From Flavobacteriaceae bacterium (GTDB lineage Bacteria > Bacteroidota > Bacteroidia > Flavobacteriales > Flavobacteriaceae), in contig WGDF01000363.1 of assembly GCA_015493405.1 (NCBI GenBank), positions 1 through 5,797 of the forward strand: DNA of 5,797 nucleotides, given 5' to 3'. A model generated the notes under the pieces. It saw nothing but the letters and a program-made list of their open reading frames with translations. It was not told where the DNA came from and did no database searches. Positions 1 through 5,797 of the stretch are shown one piece after another; the stretch's first letter is position 1; every line of letters begins with the position of its first letter. The position numbers and the translations under genes are program-made.

Positions 1-2984
1 CCATTTTCGGGCAAATTATCATTCTCATCGTGTTTATCCCTATTTTGAGCTTAACCGGTGTGGAAGGCAAAATGTTTCGACCAATGGCTTTGAGTTTTTC
101 ATTTGCATTGCTTGGTGCGATGATACTAGGACTGACCTATGTTCCGGTAGTATCTTCGGTTTTTTTAAAACCTTTGAAAAATCCGAATAATTTTTCGACA
201 CGCCTAATCAACAAACTAAAAAATTGGTATGAACCGGCACTCTATAAAGCGCTGCGATATAAAAAAGCAGTTTTAAGTTTTGCCGTTATTTTATTGCTCA
301 TTGCTATTTATACATTTAGTAGAATGGGGGGCGAATTTGTACCGACACTTGACGAAGGCGATTTTGTGATTCAACCGGTACTTAAAACCGGTACGTCACT
401 GGGCAAAACCATTGAAACAACGACTAAAATTGAGAAAATTTTATTAGATAAATTTCCGGATGAAGTGCAACAAGTTGTCAGTAGAATAGGTGCCGGAGAA
501 GTGCCGACCGACCCGATGTCAATGGAAGATTCAGATATTATTGTCAAACTGAAAAATAAAAAATATTGGAAAAAAGCCACGAACAAGGACGAGCTAGCCA
601 ATCAGTTTAAAAAAGCTTTACAAATGATTCCGGGCATTGAATATGAATTTACCCAACCTATCGAAATGCGTTTTAATGAATTAATTACCGGAGTTCGTTC
701 CGATTTGGCTATCAAAATATATGGAGAAAATATGAATGTCTTAAATAGCAAAGCGCAGCAAGTAAAAAAAATGATAGAAAAAGATCCCGGAGTTGCCGAC
801 ATCAGCGTCGAAAAAGTCGAAGGTTTACCACAAATCAAAATCCAATATGATAAAAATAATCTGGCTAAATACGGCTTAAATGTAGATGAACTAAATCAAG
901 TTGTTGCAGCTGCTTTTGCCGGACTAAAAGCAGGAGATATTTTTGAAGGCGAAAAAAAGTTCGATTTGGTTGTGCGGTATAATCAAAAATATAGAAAAGA
1001 TATAAATAATGTTAAGAATATCAGCGTTTTGCTTTCCAACGGCAACAGCATTCCATTGAGCGAAGTAGCCCATATTACATATGATAAAGGACCGGCAAAA
1101 ATATCGCGTGACGATACCAAACGTCGCATTGTTATCGGGGTGAATGTTCGGGATAGAGACTTGGAAAGTGTGGTCAAAGATGTGCAAAAAATTATCGATC
1201 AAAAGTTAAAATTACCCGCAGGTTATTATGTGACCTACGGCGGGCAGTTTGAAAATTTGCGTGCCGCTAAAAAACGGCTTTCTATCGCTATTCCTATTTC
1301 TTTATTGTTGATTTTCATCTTGTTACATTTTGCCTTTCATTCTGTCAAAGAAGCTATTATGGTCTATACGGCTATTCCGTTGGCAGCAGTTGGTGGCATT
1401 TTTCTGTTGTGGTTGCGCGGTATGCCGTTCAGTATTTCGGCAGGCGTCGGATTCATTGCTTTGTTTGGTATTGCCGTGTTAAATGGTATTGTCTTGATAG
1501 AGCATTACAAAGCGTTGAAAAAACATCCTTTTGATAGTTTAAAAGACTTAGTTATAAAAGGCACCACCGAACGCTTGCGTCCCGTATTACTTACGGCTGC
1601 CGCAGCCGCCTTAGGTTTTTTCCCAATGGCATTCTCACAATCCGCCGGTGCCGAAGTGCAGCGTCCTTTGGCAACAGTTGTAATCGGTGGTTTATTTACT
1701 TCCACTTTGCTAACCTTGTTTGTCTTACCAATTTTATACATTATGTTCGATAAACCATTGAAAATAAAATCATTAAAACGAAAATCGTTTCTATGGCTCG
1801 TTTTACCGCTGATGATTTTAGCCGGTCAATCTCTTAATGCACAAAAACAGCCGGTCAATTTACAAGAAGCCATTAAAATCAGTTTAGAAAATAATGCCGG
1901 CATTCTTGCCGGAAATAAAGATGTTTTGGCTAGTAAAAACCAAATAAAAACAGCTTTTAATTTGCCTAAAACCGATATCTATTATGCTACTGATGAAAAT
2001 AACACCGGTGAAAACGGCAAGCCCTTAAAGATTGTCGGTATACAACAACAGTTCGATTTTCCGGGTGTTTATACCGCTCGAAAAAAATTATTTAATGAAA
2101 AATATAAATCAGCACAATTAAAATTCTGCATTCAACAACAAGCATTGAAGCAAGCTGTGGCAATGACTTATGAAGAAATTCTATATGTAAAAGAACGACT
2201 GAGAACCTATGAAGAGCTTAAAACCAAATATCAAAAATTTGCCAAAGCAGCTGAACTCAAATTAAAAACAGGTGAAAGTACCGAACTTGAAAAATATACT
2301 GCCGATGCCAAATATCAAGCCATTTTGACCGAAATAGCACAACTGCAAAAAAGTTTATTGAGTTTGCAACAAAGTTTTAATTTGCTACTGGGTACAAAAG
2401 ATTTGCATTACGATGTAGCCGAACAAAACCTAAAAGCATTGGATTTTAAAATCAATCCGGAAGTCGTAACCCCCTATTTGAAATTGGCGGAACAATCTAC
2501 CAAAATTGCCAAAGCCAAACAAAAATTGGAACGAAACAAACTATTGCCTGATTTTAATTTTGAATTGTATCAAGGTAAAACGGATTTTAGCGCTGATAAA
2601 TCTTACTTAGGATTTTCTGTCGGCATCAGTATTCCTATATTTTTCGGGGCACAAAAAGCCAAAATCAAACAAGCCGGTTTGCAATATCAAGCTGCCGAAA
2701 TGCGCCGGACTTACCAACAACAATATCTGTCAACCAAGCAACAAAAATTGCAAAATGATATTGCTAAATACCGCGAACGAATTAATTATTACGAAAAAAC
2801 CGGTCAAAAATTAGCCGAAAAAATTTACAAAATGGCACAAAAGAGCTATACAGCCGGTGAAATTAATTATTATCAATACTTACAAAATTTGCAAATAGCA
2901 ACCGATATACAACTCAAATACTTAGACGATTTAAAAAAATATAACCAAAAAGTTATTGAATATCAATATTTTGTAAATGAATAA
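1..2984 (+). CDS. czcA: CzcA-type heavy-metal efflux RND transporter fused to a TolC/CzcC-like outer-membrane factor (5' partial)
   Basis: The frame is open to the left edge (first full codon at 3); the GTG at 30 is an internal Val, and I number from it as residue 1. The product is a proton-driven inner-membrane pump that exports metal ions, joined to an outer-membrane channel domain. Visible RND parts: end of one TM and TM6 (to about 46), TM7 (79-97) followed by GGEFVPTLDEGD (100-111), the second periplasmic domain (about 100-413) with TDPM (160-163) and PIEMRFNELITGVRSD (210-225), TM8-TM10 (415-490), TM11 (517-536) with RLRPVLLTA, and TM12 (547-573) with GAEVQRPLATVVIGG. These motifs are CzcA-like. 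After a basic/hydrophobic linker (575-604), residues 606-984 form an OEP/TolC domain: long Gln/Lys-rich helices (about 685-790 and 880-980) around beta-like stretches including GISIPIFFGAQKAKIK (865-880). Such fusions are a known Bacteroidota form of about 1,440 residues, so roughly 450 N-terminal residues, including the TM4 proton-relay acid, lie upstream. No frameshift is seen. Confident on family; exact metal is inferred. Confidence 0.95.
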   Translation, partial: IFGQIIILIVFIPILSLTGVEGKMFRPMALSFSFALLGAMILGLTYVPVVSSVFLKPLKNPNNFSTRLINKLKNWYEPALYKALRYKKAVLSFAVILLLIAIYTFSRMGGEFVPTLDEGDFVIQPVLKTGTSLGKTIETTTKIEKILLDKFPDEVQQVVSRIGAGEVPTDPMSMEDSDIIVKLKNKKYWKKATNKDELANQFKKALQMIPGIEYEFTQPIEMRFNELITGVRSDLAIKIYGENMNVLNSKAQQVKKMIEKDPGVADISVEKVEGLPQIKIQYDKNNLAKYGLNVDELNQVVAAAFAGLKAGDIFEGEKKFDLVVRYNQKYRKDINNVKNISVLLSNGNSIPLSEVAHITYDKGPAKISRDDTKRRIVIGVNVRDRDLESVVKDVQKIIDQKLKLPAGYYVTYGGQFENLRAAKKRLSIAIPISLLLIFILLHFAFHSVKEAIMVYTAIPLAAVGGIFLLWLRGMPFSISAGVGFIALFGIAVLNGIVLIEHYKALKKHPFDSLKDLVIKGTTERLRPVLLTAAAAALGFFPMAFSQSAGAEVQRPLATVVIGGLFTSTLLTLFVLPILYIMFDKPLKIKSLKRKSFLWLVLPLMILAGQSLNAQKQPVNLQEAIKISLENNAGILAGNKDVLASKNQIKTAFNLPKTDIYYATDENNTGENGKPLKIVGIQQQFDFPGVYTARKKLFNEKYKSAQLKFCIQQQALKQAVAMTYEEILYVKERLRTYEELKTKYQKFAKAAELKLKTGESTELEKYTADAKYQAILTEIAQLQKSLLSLQQSFNLLLGTKDLHYDVAEQNLKALDFKINPEVVTPYLKLAEQSTKIAKAKQKLERNKLLPDFNFELYQGKTDFSADKSYLGFSVGISIPIFFGAQKAKIKQAGLQYQAAEMRRTYQQQYLSTKQQKLQNDIAKYRERINYYEKTGQKLAEKIYKMAQKSYTAGEINYYQYLQNLQIATDIQLKYLDDLKKYNQKVIEYQYFVNE
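1752..1841 (+). other. Junction between RND and TolC domains: internal signal-peptide-like segment
   Basis: Residues 575-604 of the fusion protein follow the last RND transmembrane helix. They hold a basic stretch (KIKSLKRK, 578-585), a hydrophobic core (FLWLVLPLMILAG, 587-599) and a possible signal peptidase I site, SLNA|Q (cleavage after Ala604). The TolC-like domain starts just after it. RND C-termini normally sit in the cytoplasm, so a further membrane-crossing segment is needed to place the TolC domain in the periplasm; this stretch fits that role by position and composition. Whether it is cleaved or stays as a thirteenth helix cannot be told from sequence. An in-frame ATG at 1743 (Met572) could also start a separate TolC-like protein with this segment as its signal peptide; I see no strong initiation signal there. 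Confidence 0.6.
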
Positions 2985-3005
2985 ATTAAAACATAAATAT
3001 GAAAG

Positions 3006-3114
3006 CGGATGTCATTTCGACAAGTTCCACCGGCTTTTGTCGGGTGAACACCGAGAAATCTAATTAAAATAAGATTTCTCACTACGTTCGAAATGACAAC
3101 ATCGAAAACATCCG
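3006..3114. repeat. Structured palindromic intergenic element (REP-like, three-way-junction fold)
   Basis: An outer stem pairs 3010-3020 with 3088-3098 (11 bp, core GTCATTTCGA / TCGAAATGAC, perfect). Inside it lie two hairpins. The first is 3024-3049, GTTC-ACC with GGT-GAAC, one bulged C, an inner GGC/GTC with a wobble pair, and a TTTT loop. The second is 3053-3061 with 3072-3080, GAGAAATCT / AGATTTCTC, 9 perfect bp around a 10-nt AT loop. An alternative outer pairing joins CGGATGT (3006-3012) with ACATCCG (3108-3114). Together they give a cloverleaf-like fold. From memory, intergenic repeats with GTCATTTCGA and AGAAATCT arms are scattered through many Bacteroidota genomes; copy number here cannot be checked from one window. 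It lies between the pump gene and the adaptor gene. It could affect mRNA stability or partly terminate transcription, although no T-run follows the stem. Confidence 0.75.
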
Positions 3115-3128
3115 GCATCAAATAAACA

Positions 3129-3172
3129 GTTAAACGATTAACCATATCACCAATCATAACAAATAACCATAT
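3129..3172. promoter_or_regulatory. Possible upstream control region of the adaptor gene (inverted and direct short repeats)
   Basis: The 60 bp before the adaptor start are AT-rich. They contain the inverted repeat GTTAA-ACGA-TTAAC (3129-3142) and two exact copies of TAACCATAT (3139-3147 and 3164-3172), 25 bp apart start to start. A regulator could bind such sites, but in AT-rich DNA short repeats arise by chance. I see no TAnnTTTG (-7 box of Bacteroidota promoters) here, so a dedicated promoter is not supported. Confidence 0.2.
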
Positions 3173-3177
3173 AAAAA

Positions 3178-4347
3178 ATGAAAACAATACGAATAGCCAT
3201 TTTACTTAGCATCTTAGCAGGATTTAGTATTTCTTGTCAAGAAAAAACCAAACCACAAATTACAGAAACTGCTGATGAACATCAAGATGATGACAATCAG
3301 GATATCATTACTGTCAGCAAAGAACAGTTCAAAGCCAATGCTATGCAAATAGGGCAAGTGGCAATCGATACTTTTTACCAAAAGGTTACGGCGCAAGGTA
3401 TGCTTGACGTGCCACCGTCGCATAAGGCGGTTGTCAGTAGTTTTTTGCCCGGAAAAGTCAAAAACATCAAATTGATTGTAGGCGACAAAGTGCGTAAAGG
3501 GCAATTACTGGCACAAATTAGCGATCCGGATTATATCAAAATACAACAAGATTATATCCAAGCCAAAGAGAATTTGGATTACCAAAAACAAGAATACAAC
3601 CGGCAAAAGGCATTGGCGAAAGAAGGGGTTAGTTCTCAAAAAAAATGGCAAGAAACCCAACGGCAATACCGCACCGCACAAGTCCGGTATTACGGCTTGT
3701 TAGAACAACTTAAAATGTTGCATATCAATCCGAAAAACGTTGAAAACGGCAAATTAACTGCCACTACCAATATATACGCCCCCATAAGCGGTTATATCTC
3801 AAATCTTTATGTTACGGAAGGAAGTGCCGTTGGCGAACAAGATAAAATTATGGAAATCATCAACAATGAGCATATCCATTTGGAATTGCAAGTTTTTGAA
3901 AAAAACATTATGAAAATCAAAAAAGGACAAAAAATTATATACAAAGTTCCCGGCTTGGAAGAGCAGATTTATAATGGTTCTGTCAAATTAATCGGACGTG
4001 AAATTAATCCCGAAACCCGATCCATATTGGTGCACGGTCATTTGAAAGAACCCCATCCGAAGTTTATTGCCGGCATTTATATTGAAGCCAAAATATTGAC
4101 CAAACAAATTTCGGGCTTATCGGTGGCTGACACGGCTATTGTCAAAGATGGTGATGAAGCATATGTGTTAAAACTTATCAAAACGGATGATGAAGATTAT
4201 GAGTTTGAAAAAGTACCGGTTAAAATCATAGAAGAAGACCCACAAAAAGTTCATATTGACAGCAAAACCTTATCAAAAGGGGATAAAATATTAGCCAAAG
4301 GCGGCTTTTTTCTCATCGGTGGCGGTGAAGGTGGTCATGAACACTAA
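3178..4347 (+). CDS. czcB: Efflux RND periplasmic adaptor subunit (CzcB/CusB-like membrane fusion lipoprotein)
   Basis: This 389-residue protein would bridge the CzcA-type pump and the outer-membrane channel in the periplasm and may help deliver metal. The N-terminus is a lipoprotein-type signal: Lys/Arg at 2-5, a hydrophobic core 6-18 and a lipobox-like SISC with Cys20, somewhat atypical because Ser sits at -3. An acidic/His patch follows (DEHQDDDNQD, 33-42). The first half of the lipoyl-like barrel-sandwich domain is at about 83-117 (LPGKVKNIKLIVGDKVRKGQ, 90-109), an alpha-helical hairpin at about 118-182, and the second half at about 197-230 (IYAPISGYISNLYVTEGSAV, 199-218). A beta-barrel and a membrane-proximal domain run to about 375, and the tail is GGGEGGHEH. 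Length and order are normal for the family. The ATG at 3178 follows an A-rich stretch, the usual start context in this phylum, and puts the signal peptide exactly at the N-terminus. The start lies 193 bp after the pump stop codon, an unusually large gap for partners, with a repeat element in it. Confidence 0.95.
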   Translation: MKTIRIAILLSILAGFSISCQEKTKPQITETADEHQDDDNQDIITVSKEQFKANAMQIGQVAIDTFYQKVTAQGMLDVPPSHKAVVSSFLPGKVKNIKLIVGDKVRKGQLLAQISDPDYIKIQQDYIQAKENLDYQKQEYNRQKALAKEGVSSQKKWQETQRQYRTAQVRYYGLLEQLKMLHINPKNVENGKLTATTNIYAPISGYISNLYVTEGSAVGEQDKIMEIINNEHIHLELQVFEKNIMKIKKGQKIIYKVPGLEEQIYNGSVKLIGREINPETRSILVHGHLKEPHPKFIAGIYIEAKILTKQISGLSVADTAIVKDGDEAYVLKLIKTDDEDYEFEKVPVKIIEEDPQKVHIDSKTLSKGDKILAKGGFFLIGGGEGGHEH

Positions 4348-4361
4348 ATATCAAGTAAAAA

Positions 4362-4382
4362 ATGGCTATCTTTAAAATCTAA
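4362..4382 (+). CDS. Possible leader mini-ORF (MAIFKI) before nhaA
   Basis: An ATG at 4362, preceded by AGTAAAAA (a favourable A-rich context), opens six codons (MAIFKI) and a TAA at 4380-4382. It ends 15 nt before the GTG of nhaA, in a different frame. It could serve translational coupling or be chance. Its sequence overlaps the weak promoter-like box, so the two readings compete. No conservation data are available, and I would not treat it as a proven gene. Confidence 0.15.
   Translation: MAIFKI
4367..4374 (+). promoter_or_regulatory. Weak Bacteroidota-type -7 box candidate upstream of nhaA
   Basis: TATCTTTA differs at the last base from the Bacteroidota sigma-ABfr -7 consensus TAnnTTTG and lies 23 bp before the nhaA GTG. 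No TTG (-33 element) is visible at the expected distance upstream. With only 50 bp between the adaptor stop and the nhaA start, nhaA may simply be co-transcribed with the adaptor gene. Confidence 0.25.
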
Positions 4383-4397
4383 TAAAAAATATTTCTT

Positions 4398-5687
4398 GTG
4401 ATTCGTAAAATTATCAGTCCTTTCCAAAAATTTATCAAAGCCGAAAGTTTAGCCGGTTTCTTATTATTTGGCGCGACTATTCTCGCCTTGATTATGGCAA
4501 ATACTTCCTTTAATGATATATATTTGACCATAAAACAATTTCCTATCGGGTTTTCTTTTGGTGATTTCGAGTTAAAAAAACCTTTAATCCTTTGGATAAA
4601 TGACGGTTTAATGGCTATTTTTTTCTTTTTAATCGGGCTGGAACTAAAAAGAGAATTACTTGTTGGCGAACTAAACAGTTTAAAAAGAGCGGCTTTTCCG
4701 TTTATAGCGGCTTTGGGTGGTGTCATCATCCCTATTGTTTTGTTTTTAATGATTAATCAACAACCCGACACAAGTAAAGCTTGGGGCATACCAATGGCAA
4801 CGGACATTGCTTTTGCACTTGCTGTTTTAATGCTGTTAGGCAAACGCGTGCCGCTCAGCTTAAAAATCTTTTTAACAGCTTTTGCCATTATTGACGATTT
4901 GGCTGCGGTTTTGGTAATTGCCTTGTTTTACAGTCAACATATTTATTGGGAATTGTTGGCTTATGCATTGGTCTTCATCGGATTATTGGCTTGGTTTTAT
5001 CGTAAAAAAACATTTCGTATTGATATCGGTTTATTTATAGCGATAATTGTCTGGATCTTATTTTTAAAATCCGGTATTCATCCTACAATTGCCGGGGTTT
5101 TATTGGCTTTTGCAATCCCCATCAAAAAGAAAATCAATATAAATGTTTATGTTGAAAAACTCAATTTTGTCAGTCAAAATTTGTTGAATAAAACTAATCC
5201 GGAACCGGCTCACATCCTAAACAAAGATGAAATGAATTGCATCAATTATTTAGGCGAAGCCACTGCCGAAGCGCGTTCGCCTTTGCAGTATTTGGAAGAA
5301 AAATTACACGGTTTAATCGCTTATTTTATCTTGCCTGTCTTTGCCTTTGCCAACGCCGGTATTAACTTCGCTTCGGGTTTAGAATTAAACACCGCTTTGG
5401 TAATGAATATTGCCTTGGCACTTTTTATCGGAAAGTTATCCGGCATCAGTTTATTTACATTTGCAGGCGTAAAATTAAAACTCATCAAACTCCCCGATGA
5501 TTTAAACTATAAACACATCATCGGCATTGGGGCCATAGCAGGCATTGGCTTTACAATGTCCATTTTTATTGCCAATTTAGCTTTTCAAGGTAATGATTTT
5601 TTAATCAATTCCGCCAAAATTGGGATTATTATCGGTTCTTTAACCGCGGGCTTAACAGGTTATTTGATTTTAAGGTTTGTGAAATAA
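4398..5687 (+). CDS. nhaA: Na+/H+ antiporter NhaA
   Basis: This inner-membrane antiporter exports Na+ (or Li+) in exchange for H+ and takes part in sodium and pH homeostasis. Key NhaA residues are present (E. coli equivalents in brackets, from memory): GLELKRE with Glu82, Arg85 and Glu86 (E78, R81, E82); ATDIAFAL with Asp136 (D133); IIDD with the Asp166/Asp167 pair (D163/D164); SGIHPTIAG with His228 (H225, linked to pH response); and IGK with Lys346 (K300). PVFAFANAGI (313-322) and GIGFTMSIFI (382-391) are also conserved. The protein is predominantly hydrophobic, consistent with about 12 helices. At 429 residues it is longer than the 388-residue E. coli protein, mostly through a polar loop at about 243-304, common in longer family members. 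The GTG at 4398 is the only usual start codon between the in-frame stop at 4383 and the conserved N-terminal FQKFIKAESLAGFLLFG. It lies 50 bp after the adaptor stop codon, so it may share that transcript. Lys346 is followed by Leu rather than the Pro seen in E. coli; the effect is unknown. Confidence 0.96.
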   Translation: MIRKIISPFQKFIKAESLAGFLLFGATILALIMANTSFNDIYLTIKQFPIGFSFGDFELKKPLILWINDGLMAIFFFLIGLELKRELLVGELNSLKRAAFPFIAALGGVIIPIVLFLMINQQPDTSKAWGIPMATDIAFALAVLMLLGKRVPLSLKIFLTAFAIIDDLAAVLVIALFYSQHIYWELLAYALVFIGLLAWFYRKKTFRIDIGLFIAIIVWILFLKSGIHPTIAGVLLAFAIPIKKKININVYVEKLNFVSQNLLNKTNPEPAHILNKDEMNCINYLGEATAEARSPLQYLEEKLHGLIAYFILPVFAFANAGINFASGLELNTALVMNIALALFIGKLSGISLFTFAGVKLKLIKLPDDLNYKHIIGIGAIAGIGFTMSIFIANLAFQGNDFLINSAKIGIIIGSLTAGLTGYLILRFVK

Positions 5688-5708
5688 ATTCAAAATAAGA
5701 TTTTTATG

Positions 5709-5744
5709 TAAAATATTTTATAAGAATAATATTTTGATCTTTTT
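5709..5744 (+). terminator. Probable weak intrinsic terminator after nhaA
   Basis: AAAATATT (5710-5717) pairs perfectly with AATATTTT (5728-5735) around a 10-nt loop, with a T:G wobble at 5709/5736. A T-run follows at 5740-5744. The stem has no G:C pairs, so it would be weak. Its position 22 nt after the nhaA stop suggests the end of the transcription unit. The rest of the tail (5745-5797) shows no supported feature. Confidence 0.4.
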
Positions 5745-5797
5745 GCTTAAAACCAAAAAATTCTTTTTATCCAAACTTTCTTGCAAACTATGATTAC

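Noticed and set aside
30..32. GTG at 30 as start of the pump gene
   Set aside because: The frame stays open to the left edge, the residues before it (ending IIILI) continue a transmembrane helix, and the family needs about 450 more N-terminal residues; the gene is cut by the window.
371..1741. Minus-strand open frames of 64-92 codons inside the pump gene
   Set aside because: They are antisense shadows of a well-conserved coding sequence and show no recognisable domain or start context.
2999..3067. 22-codon ORF starting at ATG 2999 (MKADVIST...) in the spacer
   Set aside because: It lies almost wholly within the structured palindromic element, and its sequence is explained by the pairing arms; no protein-like feature supports it.
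3006..3114. CRISPR repeat, tRNA or riboswitch as explanation of the cloverleaf-like fold
   Set aside because: There is only one unit and no spacer array; the stems and loops lack tRNA T-loop and anticodon features; and it matches no riboswitch I recognise, whereas symmetric arms fit a palindromic intergenic repeat.
2963..3504. Minus-strand open frames across the spacer and the start of the adaptor gene
   Set aside because: One runs through the palindromic repeat and the other is antisense to the adaptor; neither resembles a known protein.
4379..4729. 116-codon minus-strand frame opposite the start of nhaA
   Set aside because: It is antisense to the conserved NhaA N-terminus, and its Lys/Ile/Ser-rich translation reflects the complement of hydrophobic codons.
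5792..5797. ATG at 5792 as start of a next gene
   Set aside because: Only two full codons remain in the window and no promoter-like box precedes it; it cannot be judged.

Overview
The window is AT-rich, uses A-rich translation starts without clear Shine-Dalgarno motifs, and encodes Lys/Ile/Asn-rich proteins. With a CzcA transporter fused to a TolC-like domain, this points to a Bacteroidota genome, probably Flavobacteriia or a close relative. The phylum call is firm by family resemblance; anything finer is inference.

Layout: three same-direction (+) genes fill almost the whole window. (1) Left edge to 2984: the C-terminal two thirds of a CzcA-type heavy-metal efflux RND pump, followed in the same reading frame by a TolC/CzcC-like outer-membrane factor domain. 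The N-terminal part lies outside the window. (2) 2985-3177: a 193-bp spacer holding a roughly 110-bp palindromic element that can fold as a three-way junction. (3) 3178-4347: the periplasmic adaptor (CzcB, membrane fusion lipoprotein). (4) 4348-4397: a 50-bp gap with a seven-codon mini-ORF (including stop) and a weak promoter-like box. (5) 4398-5687: an NhaA-type Na+/H+ antiporter starting at GTG. (6) 5688-5797: an AT-rich tail with a weak hairpin/T-tract terminator and no convincing gene.

Together the first two genes supply all three parts of a CzcCBA-like tripartite pump: inner-membrane proton/metal antiporter, adaptor and outer-membrane channel. The fusion puts pump and channel on one polypeptide. 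Visible pump residues match the divalent-cation (CzcA: Zn/Co/Cd/Ni) type rather than the copper/silver (CusA) type. NhaA is probably co-transcribed or loosely coupled and would contribute Na+ and pH homeostasis.

I do not see a clearly undescribed system. The points most worth a second look are the internal signal-peptide-like segment at the RND/TolC junction, which may release the channel domain, and the structured repeat lying between pump and adaptor genes.
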